NCBI GenBank assembly: GCA_009760855.2
Contig: WPIO01000023.1
Coordinates: 5,570,501 to 5,634,500, forward strand
Origin: Cristatella mucedo
Lineage: Eukaryota > Bryozoa > Phylactolaemata > Cristatellidae
DNA: 64,000 nucleotides
Direction: 5' to 3'
Shown in pieces: positions 10,731-22,464 of the stretch. The translations under genes were made by a program, and so were the position numbers. Positions within the stretch are counted from its first letter, which is position 1, and each line of letters opens with the position of its first letter. The notes below the pieces were generated by a model, which did no database searches, was not told the origin of the DNA, and worked only from the letters and a program-made list of their open reading frames with translations.

Positions 10731-12317
10731 CTAGCTGGTTGATTTTCAAAGCGTCTATTAATCTCAAAAATGCACCTACAAAAGAAGTTGCGCGAGCATC
10801 ATTAATCATCTTGAACAGGCAGGCTCTGCCTTATGAACTCCGAAAGGTAGCGTAGAAGACGCGCATCTCTTCGGCGAAAATTTTTAAATTATATTTTCGT
10901 GCACCATTCTTTGACGGTTTTTACTGGGTCTTTGAGCTTCGTAGACTCGCATCCGCACCTCAGCTCGTTACTTACAAGTAGAAGACTTGTCGTATTACCA
11001 GGATTTTTTAAGGCGGAAAGGAACGATGTCAAGCTCAATACTCTGTAGGAGATCTGGTGGTTGTTAACAGACGCCGGAAGCCAATGAACGCTTGAGGACG
11101 CCACCGGATGTAGCACAATCGCGATTTGAATAACCAAAGAGGCTGCCATTGCATAAAAGTAATTATATCGCAAAAAATATTGTTTATGCAGCAGTTATCT
11201 TTTTTAAACAGCTGAAGTGCATGCTCTTTTACATTTTCTACTGGGAATGACCAAAGTTGAGTGGTCGGGTACAGCGAGCCCTTTATTGTCAATAAATCGA
11301 CTAGAACGCAGTCTCGTATACATGGTTTACTTAAAATTGAACTGAATGACTGGGTGACCTTCAATTAATTTTTTGCAGAATGCTGCACGAACGACTTGCT
11401 GTTGTTATACCACGTGGCCAGTGTGGGGAAAAAAGAGCAGTGAAGTTTGCCGTCTCAAGAATAACGCGGGAGCACTCAAGCAATAGCTACTTCTGCCCGA
11501 TGGTGCCTTCAAAGCTTCGAAATGGCAAGAACACATGACATCTCATGATGTATCCAAGCATTATTGTATCTATCACTCCGGTACCACACTGCCGTGCGCA
11601 TCCCGCCCACACCTCTGTAAAGAGGGATCAGCCATCTTCAGGAGAGCAGCAAGGCAGACAGCGAGGATGACGTTGTAGATCCAGAAATTTAGATTTTAAT
11701 TTTAATTTTACAGTTGCAACTGAAGAGAGACAGGCATGGTTTCCTCACCAGAATGACAGAGCTAGCCACACATGGTAAACCGCTCGCCAAGGGAGACAAG
11801 AGAGACGTCGATTGAGTGAAAGAACGAGGGCACTTTAAATCTTTGAGAAGCGTTGACGAGATCGTCGTCTCAGTCTCAATCGTCTCAATCAATCGCATGC
11901 TAAGTCGTCGCTTGCTAAGACGCGTCGTCTCAATCTTCGCATGCTAAGCTAATGCGGAACACGGCGGCGCCTTTCAGCAGGCATCTTGGCAGCCGAGTGT
12001 CTACTTGTTCGCATAAGTTGCTGCTGCCTATTGCTGCATCGACTATTGACGAGAGGAAACAAGTGTCGCTTTTTGGGATAGCAAGCAAGCAGCAAGCAAC
12101 GTGTGACGAGCTTCTGGGCAACTTTATATTGCTTTTTTCTTTACTGAAGTATCTTGCTGACCTTTTTGATATCAACTAGCAGATCGTTCTAAATTATCAA
12201 ATACGGTGCGAAGCGGAAAGAAGCAGCAATTTATTCTGGTAACACGCTTTCCTCAGAGCACAGAGCTTTGGAATAACTGTCTTTGCGAAGCATCGCGAAT
12301 GTTTTGAAAGCGCAAAT

Positions 12318-12409
12318 GTGCGAATGTCCTCGACTTAGAATCGGAGTAAATTTATGCTTACAAAAGCTTTCAGGAGCGTATTACATTAGTATTTCACAGG
12401 AATGGAGCA
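12318..12409 (+). repeat. 92-bp direct repeat, first unit
   Basis: It begins gtgcgaatgtcctcg and ends ggaatggagca, and matches 12769-12860 with about a dozen differences and no indel. It is the only clear repeat in this stretch and fits neither LINE nor SINE family. Confidence 0.85.
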
Positions 12410-12768
12410 AACGTACAAAGAGGCTCCTAAATTACATGAAGGCCATAAGTATATTTCGCATAGGTGGCAAATCAATTGAAATCAAGCACTAATAAGACTA
12501 CTTTCCTTGCGACGGCCTTTAAAAATACTTCATGCACACATATCTCTACGCGCTAGACGGCTGCGACGCTCTGACGGGAAAGAGACGAATACGATAATCT
12601 CTGGCAGGCGAGCATCTCTGCTGTATCTACGCCGATGAAGCACTTTCCATTAGGCTGACTTGGTAGGCAGGGAGCCAATGCGTTGCGATACGGGCGCTTC
12701 GTCGGCTACTTTAATTTCCTAAGATAGGCTGCTGCGGCTATACTTGTCCACAAGTATTTATATATTTT

Positions 12769-12860
12769 GTGCGAATGTCCTCGGCTTGTAATCGGAGTGA
12801 ATTTATACTTAAACAAGCTTTCAAGAGCGTATTACATGAATATTTAACAGGAATGGAGCA
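12769..12860 (+). repeat. 92-bp direct repeat, second unit
   Basis: Partner of 12318-12409. The start-to-start spacing is 451 bp. Confidence 0.85.
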
Positions 12861-14094
12861 GAAATATCGTTCGAAAAATTCTTGCTAGAAGTCGATGCCG
12901 CAAAAATAAATGCACTCGCTGCATTTAGCCAAAGTAGGACACGGCCATTACCAAAATACCTAGTGTATCAAAGCGACATGTTTGAGCCAGTGATTGGCGC
13001 ACGGCAAATATAACGATCGCCGGTTCATCTTTAGAAGTCGAGGATGAACATGTTTATTTGCCCTTCATTCAGCTGCTAAAGTCATCAGCTTGGCCTCTGC
13101 AATCCATCACATCCACCCCCAACTGAGCAATATCGCAGAGTAACTCAAAATAAGTCTACGTCCACTTGTGTCAGAGAATTGTAGAAACCTCACAGAGTGT
13201 TCCTAAATCGCTGCCTTTTCCTGTAGACATTAAGCGAAACAAAGGATCATGGTCATTCGCTCGTGGTGACTGACATCCGGCATGCAATGTAGTATAATAC
13301 TGTAGTATTTAGCGACGTTTGTGCAATTTGTATTTTTCTTAGATGAGATCGGAAATGAGGCTTACCCATTCATTTTAACTTTCAGCCCCCAGATAATAAT
13401 GGGGACCACTGCTTCGGCATCCTGAATGAGCCTTAAGTGTTCAGCCTTTGTGGGACTCGGCTCTGCAAATAATTGAAATTGGCGAAGAAAAGTTCCGTTT
13501 CCGTGAACGCAGAGCCTTTCGAAATTACCACGATATTCCATATTTCTCTGCTATAAACAATAAGATTACTATGGTGCGAAACGGGTTGAGCTTAATAATA
13601 GAAAGCACCACCTGAGCCCTCCGTATTTATTTCGTAGTAGAAACCGTAGGGATTTGTTATGGATTGTATATACGTCTACTCTCTTCTTGTTCCGTGTTAC
13701 TTCCACTATGGTTTCCTTCAGTTGTTGTGTGACTTGTGATACATTGGAGTCCAATTCCGATAGAATTTAAATAGATGGGGACATAAATCGATATCAATTG
13801 CTCCAGCCATACGCTTGCTCTTGCTATGCTATTTTGTCTTGATTTTTGCTTTATTGCGCACCAGATTCATGTTTTTGTAACGATATTTCAGACCTGCAAT
13901 GCAACAACTAAGAAAATGTATTAATTTAACAAATATCAATTCATTGAAAATTCTTTTTATTTTTTTATAGAGAAATAGTGTACCACAATTGTCAATATTT
14001 AGTTATTCAATGCAATTGAATTTATTCCCACATTGTAACTTTGCGCCCCTTAAATATCCGCGGCCCTGTGCAGCCGTCCCAGTGGGTGTAGGGC

Positions 14095-14190
14095 TCACGC
14101 GACGGCACTTCGCTGGGGCTCGAGCCCACGACCGTTACGGTCGTTAAATTTGAGCACTTTATCCCTGAATCACTACAGAGGGGGCGGGGC
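14095..14190 (-). mobile_element. Degenerate SINE-1-like fragment
   Basis: It contains the B-box-like ggggctcgagcccacgacc typical of minus-strand SINE-1 copies here. The rest has decayed or been replaced and no LINE-type tail is visible, so the assignment is tentative. Confidence 0.4.
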
Positions 14191-15173
14191 AAACAGCCAC
14201 TCCACACTTATTCTGAAATTAAATGCAGCAAAGCTGAAGGTGTGTACTTCAAAAGCAGGCCAACTTAAAATGGTTATTATTATTTCCTGTTTTCTCTGCC
14301 TGGCTTTGTCTGAGAAGTCAAAGAAAGATATGGCGAACGAGAGGTAAAATATCTCGCGTACGTTCGAATTATATTCCAGCCCGTGCGACTGGCGATGATT
14401 TTCCGCCACCGAACTGAACACAAGATGGAGTAGCCGATCTCCATATTTCGCTGGTCAGGTTCAGCTCTTTGTGTCCTTACATGCTTAGCTAAATTTGTTA
14501 CTAATTCTTCCGTGGGTAGCCCTGTCAAATCTGATTGCCAAGCATTGTTTGCTTCGAGCTGATTCAGTTGATTCTTTGGTTTCGCTATCAAGCAAAATCT
14601 TCAAAATGCAGCGAAATACCTGCCCGGCGTACTAGAAATACTCCAGGCATTCATTATGGAGTACCAATTTAAAGAAAAGCACGTCGATGTAACTTATGAA
14701 TCTGCGCATGTTTCGTCTGGAGGGGCAACAGTGAGAGGCTTGTGCATATTGCCTCTGTGTACTCGTAATTTTCCCAGTGTGCTTTGCTTTTTTCTTGATT
14801 GATTGAAGGAGTGTTGCTAACCTGCGGTCCCCTCAATGACTATCAACCAATGGCTACCAGCCTCTAGTCTTTCGAGCGCTTTCGAATGCATTTCGACGTA
14901 GCACGATAACAGTCTGCTTTGTTTTGCATGCATGCCTAATTAGTGCGCTTTTCTTTTCATTCAATCTTTTATTGCTTCACTTGAGCCGATTTTTAAAGCA
15001 CGCAAATAACAAGTTCTCTCAGAGCGCTATGCGAAAGTCTTATATATTACTATTTTGATTTTCTGACAATAAAGGCATCTCCATAGTTTGGGCCTTGACT
15101 GACAGCAAAAAACTTAGGAAAAAGGAGCGCCTCGTCCACCCAGGTTCAGCGCTTTGTAGAAATACGGCTAAAG
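14191..15173. other. No gene recognised
   Basis: AT-rich sequence with short frames only. Nothing matches the repeat families seen elsewhere in the window. Confidence 0.4.
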
Positions 15174-15178
15174 CCTAC

Positions 15179-15421
15179 TGTAGTCTGAATTATCGTCGCG
15201 AACGGCACAGAACGCTAGCCGACGAGCAGCACCACCAGTTTATTCTCCCTACACACAGAGCAGGGCGAAGCACGACTCTCCTCGCCCCTCGTGCCCACCG
15301 GAGTCCCCCGACTCCCTTATCAAAACAATCACTAATAGCACGTCCCGGCTGCTTACCACATCGAGTGTCACAGCCCACTCGTACTGCGATCAGGGGCAGT
15401 CATCAATTAAATAAAACCACA
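15179..15421 (-). repeat. LTR (downstream, 3' with respect to element)
   Basis: The plus strand starts tgtagtctgaattatcg and ends aaataaaaccaca. It carries a minus-strand AATAAA within agaataaactgg. Confidence 0.85.
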
Positions 15422-15859
15422 TGCCCGCCTGATCTGGAGATCAATTAACGACGTAGCCAGAGCAGCAAGCAGCTGTTCTTCTCCACTGCTTAGACAACGA
15501 GAAGGCTAAACATTAAGCACACAGTCATAGCGCGCCGGCGGTCTGAGCCCACATCTTGGCCGTAGCTGTCTGCCGCGCTAGTCTGCTCTGGCCATGCTAC
15601 CAGGGCCAGCATCGAAGTGTGCATCAAGGAGTTCGTTAGCGATCGGTACTGTTCTGATGTCCGCTCCCTTAATTATGAGGCTAAGTAACGGCTGCTCGGA
15701 GGAGGCAGGCGACCGCACGGCCTATATGCAAACAAGCCGGCTGCGTTTGACAGCTGCGTTCATGCGTCGTGGGGCCACATATTTCTCCACCGCTGGAGTC
15801 TCGTCGGGCCGCACAGCCTTGAAGCTCAATGGTGCATCCCACACCCCACCACTTCGCAA

Positions 15860-16070
15860 GTCACCACCGCGTCTCCGGGCGCCGCCGCCGCCTCCGCGTC
15901 TTCGAGCGCCGCCGCCTCCGCGTCTTCGGGCGCCGCGACCGCCGCGTCTTCGGGCGCCGCCGCCGCGTCTTCGGGCGCCGCCACCTCCACGTCTTCGGGC
16001 GCCGCCGCCTCCGCGTCTTCGGGCGCCGCCGCCGCCGCTTCTTCAGGCTCCGCCGCCGCGTCTTCGATCT
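15860..16070. repeat. GC-rich minisatellite inside LTR element
   Basis: About ten imperfect units built on cgtcttcgggcgccgccgcc, 18-24 bp each. On the minus strand one frame encodes a repeated A-P-E-D-A-E-A-A type peptide. It lies downstream of the Gag-like frame. Confidence 0.85.
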
Positions 16071-16401
16071 ACGCCTCGTCTCCTACTTGTGCTGTATATC
16101 GCTGCCCACTTTCGTCGCCGATGAGCCTCCGACCTGCTCCGCATATCCGACTTGCTCCGAGTCATAACCCACCGGTTTGTCGCATGCCAGCATTACCTCC
16201 ACGGCTTTCGCTACCTCGCAGGCCGTTGCTTCGTTGCACACCACCTGCTCCTGGCAAATCGTCACAGCCTGGATCGCTGTCACCGCGTTCCACACGGTGG
16301 CATCCTGGTAAACCGTTGTCGCCCGCCACACCGTCGGTGATTGCTGATATTGCCTCCGGTCCCTTTTGTCGCCTCCCTCTCTCCGACGAGCATTTGCTAA
16401 C

Positions 16402-16650
16402 TCAGCGCTCAGCAGTCGCTTTACCTACAGGGCTAGCCAGCGCTGTTACCAGAGCCTGGCGAAGCGGATGGTAGTCATCCTTGATTGCCTTCGGCGTGTA
16501 AGAGTACACATAGAAGGCGCTTCCTTCCAGGAAGAGAGGCAGGTACTTGTGCCAGACTGTCGGATTGACACCGCACAGCTCGAGCTTCCGCTCCGAGTCA
16601 AGCAGCCAAGTTGCGAAGTCATCACCGACTTGAAAATGCTCAAGCAACAT
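16402..16650 (-). pseudogene. Gag-like fragment of the LTR element
   Basis: An 82-codon frame starts 34 bases inside the upstream LTR. It has the D-D-F-A-T-W-L and L-P-L-F-L-E-G-S-A-F motifs, then D-D-Y-x-x-L-R-Q-A-L, the layout of the N-terminal part of Ty3/Gypsy-type Gag proteins. It ends at a stop well short of a full Gag, and no zinc knuckle is seen. Later frames do not continue it cleanly. The role would be capsid assembly in a full-length relative. This copy looks broken or minimal. Confidence 0.65.
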
Positions 16651-16683
16651 TGCTGTAGGTCACCGCCGCCGCCGGAAATAGCT

Positions 16684-16928
16684 TGTAGTCTGAATTATCG
16701 CCGCGTACTGCACAAAACACCAGCCAACGAGCAACACCACCAGTTTATTCTCCCTACACACGGAGCAGGGCGAGGCACGACTCTCCTCGCCCCTTTCGTT
16801 TACCGGAGTCCCCAGACTCCCTTGTCAAAACAACCACTAAAAGCACGTCCCGGCTGCTTACCACATCGAGTGTCACAGCCCACTCGTACTGCGATCAGGG
16901 GCAGTGTCATCAATTAAATAAAACCACA
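16684..16928 (-). repeat. LTR (upstream, 5' with respect to element)
   Basis: Partner of 15179-15421. It differs at scattered bases and by two net inserted bases, so the insertion is not new. Confidence 0.85.
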
Positions 16929-16933
16929 CCTAC

Positions 16934-17690
16934 AACGGCTTTGCAGCAAACGTAGTCGTAGTTTGTTAGGGTCTAGTCAGGCACCTCGTAAGAGCCTTGT
17001 GAAGTTACTATCTCGCAAACAAAAAATGGAGGTAAATAGGGTCGCCAATTTTGAATTGATCGTCAAGGTTTCGCAGAGTGTTTCACTTAAACTCAGAGCT
17101 GCTCAGCGGTCGAAAGTAACGGGTGCAATCTTTGATATGTCAGTGCTCAGTGGTGCCTTAGCATAACCTGTAAATTATCTCTCTGGATACGGTCACCCTG
17201 CCTACAAGTCGTAAACGTTCAAGTACTTGGCACTGAGCCCACTCAAGTACCGAGCTTGATGGGAGCAATTGACTCCAAAGGCATCTCACTTTTACCTCTA
17301 TTTCGTGCTTTTGACACGAATTGTAGCTTTTACCGTGCTGCACGAACATAAATCTTGACGATCGAAAACTTATGCAACCAATTGGGAAATCGAGCGTACG
17401 CGGTGAATGAAATATGTCGCCTAATTTAATATTGCGTGACGCACCTTTTTGATAAACAGGTTTTCTTGTTCAGATCGCTGACAGATCGTAGAGCTGCCGG
17501 GGTCATGCGTCATATGTTCGACCACGGGTAGGCCTACGATGGTCTTTCATTGGGGTCACCTGGTCAGTCATGACTTTAAGGCGGCATAAATCAAGCTCCG
17601 ATTCCCATTGCAGACAAAATTGGCAAATGCATATGCTGGCTTGTCACTTGAGCAGCTAATTTGAGTAAATAATTAAACTATTTTAAAATT
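16934..17690. other. No gene seen
   Basis: Mixed sequence between the LTR element and a LINE-A copy. Short frames only. Confidence 0.4.
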
Positions 17691-17694
17691 AAAT

Positions 17695-18640
17695 ATTGTT
17701 GGACTGCTATAACAATAATAATAATAAGAATGCACTTGATAAAGCGCCCTCAGAGAACTCAATCTCTTTCTAGGTGCTTTACATTTGCTGCAAAGGGAAA
17801 TGCAATTGAATGGTTGGTGAGTAATATGTAGTAATAAGTTACAGGCTTTGAGAGCATACGAACTAAATGCAGGGTCTCCAAAGGATTTAAGGTATGCACA
17901 AGGAATTGGTCGACTGTTGGATTTCGAAAAGCGGGCGGTACGATGCAGGGCTTGGTGGGCGAGTAGATCTGAGAGATAGGCTGGAGCCAAAGAATGAAGT
18001 GACCTAAAAGTGAGCGACAAAACCTTGAAGTAAATCCGTTGCTTGACTGGTAGCCAGTGCAGGTCGGCGAGAAGTGGTGTGACGTGGCAACTGCGACACT
18101 CACGACAGACAAGCCTAGCTGCGGAGTTTTGCACCAGCTGCAATCGCCTGATCGTATATGCCGGTAGGCCAGTAAGCAGTGAGTTGGAGAAGTCGAGACG
18201 GGATGTCAAAATGCATGGACCAACTTAGACGTGGTATCCTTATCTAAACAAGCCCGAATTTTAGCAATGTTATGTAGCTAAAAGTAGATTTGACTGTGGA
18301 GCTGATATGGTCGTCTAACGAGAGGTCACTTTGGAACATGACACTTGGATTTCGAGCTGATTCAACAGGAGATATGCTGGCAGAGCCAATTTTGAGCGTC
18401 AGCATTTCCAATTTGTGAATCACACTGGGTTTGCCCATGACTAGTAAGTTATTTTTATCATCATTTAATTTTAGAAAATTTGCTGCCATCCATGTGCGGA
18501 TGTCATCAATGCATGCAGCAAGTGAGTTGAGAGAATTTAGAGGTGCTCGAAGGCTGGATGGGATCAAAGCAAAGGTACAACTGAGAATCATCCGCATAGA
18601 AGTATTGTGCTTGGCAATCACATCAGCAAGAGGGAAAGTA
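17695..18640 (-). mobile_element. LINE-A 3' half with reverse-transcriptase end
   Basis: The minus strand encodes the catalytic box F-Y-A-D-D (YADD codons at 18598-18587), then after a frameshift W-M-A-A-N-F-L-K-L-N-D-D-K, and then the C-terminal region containing V-Q-N-S-A-A-R-L-V-C-R and L-H-W-L-P-V-K-Q-R. The 3' end has the family stem-loop (gcgccctcagagaactcaat on the plus strand) and aataataataat. This arrangement is typical of CR1/L2-type non-LTR elements. It is truncated at the 5' end and frameshifted. It is the best reference copy of the family in the window. Confidence 0.85.
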
Positions 18641-19351
18641 TAAGCCGTCTGATTTTTCGGAAAGAAGTTTATTTATACATTATCACCATACGCGATAACG
18701 TAATGACATTAAAAATATTCAAACTATTCAAAGATTTAGTATCCAAAATAAATTTAATAAGTAAATTCACTGTTCGATGCTATCGAAAAGCAGTCAATGA
18801 CGATCGCTGCCAACTGCTGACCGCGGCCTTCGGTTAAGTCTACCGATCGCTGATACTTGCTGCCTCCATACAGGGCACGGAGATGAACTTGGCTGAATTC
18901 ATTCCACTGATTGACATCGATCGTGTTAGTCAGATAGTAGCACCATTTTGAACTAGTAGACAAAAGGTCCTTGTACAGAATTGAAAGGTCTTTAAAGTTA
19001 CATTCTCACCGGTTAGTTCGAAAAACGTAAAAACACCTTGCTGTTGCGGACATGATTTCAAGGCACTGGAGATGGGAAGTCGGAGATGGTTTCGAAGCTT
19101 AGCCAAAGACACGGGCTGGCTCATTTTGGTGGCAAACTGGAGGTCGCTCGATATTGTTACGCATATAAGTCTCGGTATATCTCCTCGAACTTGCAGCTCC
19201 AGCTCAGCACGGCTCTGAGCACTGATGCACACTACTTGCACGTCAGCAATAATTACTGGCATGCCCGTGGAGCTCATCATCGCTAGCTGCGCATCAAAGT
19301 TCGCCCGGGTTGCGCATCCCGCGCGGACGGCCGATCACCGCTGATCTTTTG
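18641..19351. other. No gene seen
   Basis: AT-rich then mixed sequence. Both strands have short frames without recognisable content. Confidence 0.4.
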
Positions 19352-19526
19352 GTGAGCCGCGATGGCACACTAGGTAGGGCGGTTGCTCTTCACGATCTCA
19401 GTCGCGTGGTGGTGAGTTCAAATCCTGCAGTGGGCGATTCTGTATTGCCGCTGCAAGCGGTGCTGACAGCCTTTGAGGCTCTTTTGTCACCCTAAAAAAG
19501 AGGCTGTTGAATTGGCTAGAATTGCT
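19352..19526 (+). mobile_element. SINE-2, near full length
   Basis: A tRNA-like head has the A-box-like gatggcacactaggtagg and the B-box-like gagttcaaatcctgc at the usual spacing. It is followed by a body with gcgattctgtattgccgctg and an end with aagaggctgttgaattggct. It matches 26809-26988 along its whole length. Confidence 0.75.
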
Positions 19527-20284
19527 TACGATAAACAACGGAGGATGGAGGCGTGGACATCGGCATTTTTCATTTCTTTGTCTCCGGCACCTCACTCCGA
19601 CTCAGTCGAAGAGTCTCCAGGGTGTCTACGCCTTGTGCACCGTCATCATTCCAAAGAATTCGCTCATGCCGTCGCTCGGCACGAGGCGACGCCGAAGAGC
19701 ACCGAGGCGTCGCGCGAGCGGCGGCGACTCGCCGAGCTGCCTGCATCATCGCGAGTCGACGCGACGGGCCGCCTGCAGCAGCAGTGGGCGCCCCTCCTGG
19801 CGGCAATTTACGCGGCGCAAACGCACCGTTTACCCGAGGCCACGAAAGGGCTCCGGACGTTTTGGTCGGCTCTTCTCGGTCGAATAAACACGACGTGCTT
19901 AACTCGTTACTCGGCCGCCATTAGCGTAGGAGCTCGGGTATCAACTAGATAATAAGCTTAATGAACAGGTTGGGACCGCTCAGCCACCACGTGACCGCCG
20001 CCAACGTAAGCGGCGGCGCTCTATCGCACTGCAACTCAAGCAGCTAAGAAGGATGAAATTCTGTCTGCCGCTATCCGCGGTTCGCCTGCCCATGCTGCAT
20101 CGCCGTCCGAAAATCGCTGCAGACGCGCGACCAGCTATGTCAACTGCCCTCTGGACTCAGATATGCTTCTCACTTTTCTTCTTTTTGGTTGGTCGGAAGC
20201 ACCACTAAATAGCTAGAATCGGACGATCCGTGCTGAAACGGAAAGTCTGGGGAGTGATTTCTTCCTGCATTTACAAAAGGATTC
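19527..20284. other. GC-rich block, open frames of unclear meaning
   Basis: Three plus-strand frames and one minus frame stay open around 19550-19950, as expected of CpG-rich DNA. The longest plus frame (19473-19952) overlaps the SINE-2 end, which argues against it being a gene as it stands. Nothing recognised. Confidence 0.35.
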
Positions 20285-20420
20285 GCCGAGTTGGTTTGGC
20301 CCAGTGGTTAAGGTGCTCGCCCCGACCAAGGTCTGGCCGAGGTCGTGGGCTTGAACCCCGTGGCATATGTGAAGCGCCTGAATAGAGATTAAGTTTTCTT
20401 AGGGTGTTTGAAAAAATGAT
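20285..20420 (+). mobile_element. SINE-1, full length, reference copy
   Basis: The head gccgagttggtttggcccag carries a textbook A-box (tggcccagtgg). The B-box-like gggcttgaacccc follows about 50 bp later. The tail is gaagcgcctgaatagagatt followed by aagttttcttagggtg, which corresponds to the LINE-A 3' stem-loop. This is a tRNA-derived SINE with a LINE-derived tail. Confidence 0.85.
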
Positions 20421-21791
<1,371 letters not shown>

Positions 21792-21856
21792 AATCGTGTC
21801 AATAGTACAACACATTATCAGATATAGATAATAATTATAATCGCACTTATTAATAG

Positions 21857-22464
21857 CACACAGTCACCACATCACACCGCTTCTCACCTACCTGCACTGG
21901 CTACAAGTCAAGGAACGCGTCGACTTCAAGGTTTTGTCACTCACTTTTAGGATTCTTCATTCTTAGGCTTCAGCCCATCTATCAGATCTACTGCCCCACC
22001 AGGCTAAGCATCGTACCACCCGATTTTCAGAACTAACTGTTGACCTATACTTCGCCCAAACCTCAAATCTTTTGAAGACCATGCCTTTAGTTCGTATGCT
22101 TCCAAAGCCTGGAACTCACTCCCAACTTGCGTCACTACATCCCCTGACTTGACCACATTTAAAAAGAAATTAAAAACGCCCCTATTTAGGACAGCATTTA
22201 GTAGGTCCCTGCGATTCGTCCTTTATCTTCTTATTCGTGCTGCTACTGTTGCAAGCTGCCACTAACCACACTTGTATGCTGACCCTGTGCATGTCACCCC
22301 TAACCGTGTTTATTCATGTTGTTTTATCAAGCATGATACCACTCACCATTCGATTGTGTTTCCTTTGCAGCACATAAGCGCCAAGAAAGAGATTACGTTC
22401 TCTGAGGGCGCTTTTATCTTTTATACGCTTTTATTTAAGTTTGTTATTATCATTATTATCATTT
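21857..22464 (+). mobile_element. LINE-A 3' fragment
   Basis: It starts at the caccacatcacaccgcttct region of the reverse-transcriptase C-terminus and runs through the 3' UTR to a diverged stem-loop tail (gttctctgagggcgctttta) and attatcattattatcattt. It is 5'-truncated at nearly the same point as 4437. Confidence 0.85.

Larger units (their letters stand above)
7235..11300. repeat. Segmental duplication, copy B
   Basis: This is the partner of 1-4300, in the same orientation about 7 kb away. It lacks the LINE-A tail and the 173-bp doubling of copy A. It carries its own extra stretch near 8820-8950, where words such as attagagcggcg and aagaaaccattaacttctta recur. The left edge could extend further, because copy A runs off the window. 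Confidence 0.85.
11400..14030. other. AT-rich intergenic sequence
   Basis: No recognised gene. Near 11860-11960 short words (gcatgctaag, gtcgtctcaatc) recur in a jumble. A 92-bp direct repeat occurs at 12318 and 12769 and is listed separately. Small frames here look like chance. Confidence 0.5.
15174..16933 (-). mobile_element. Short LTR retrotransposon, complete with TSD, Gag-only
   Basis: Two direct repeats of 243 and 245 bp (15179-15421 and 16684-16928) have TG...CA ends and about 88% identity. The whole is flanked by the 5-bp duplication cctac (15174-15178 and 16929-16933). Orientation is minus: the LTRs contain AGAATAAA on that strand, a purine-rich aggcgggca precedes the downstream LTR, and the Gag-like frame is on that strand. 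The interior is only 1262 bp, with no protease, reverse transcriptase or integrase visible, so this is a non-autonomous derivative of a Ty3/Gypsy-type element. The 5-bp duplication fits that group. No clear primer-binding site follows the upstream LTR. Confidence 0.85.

Noticed and set aside
15594-16167. Plus-strand frames with Arg/Pro repeats inside the LTR element
   Set aside because: They come from the minisatellite on the strand opposite to the element's Gag-like frame.
20285-20365. A true tRNA gene
   Set aside because: The A and B boxes are there, but the sequence recurs with a LINE-type tail and does not fold as a clean cloverleaf, so it is a SINE head.
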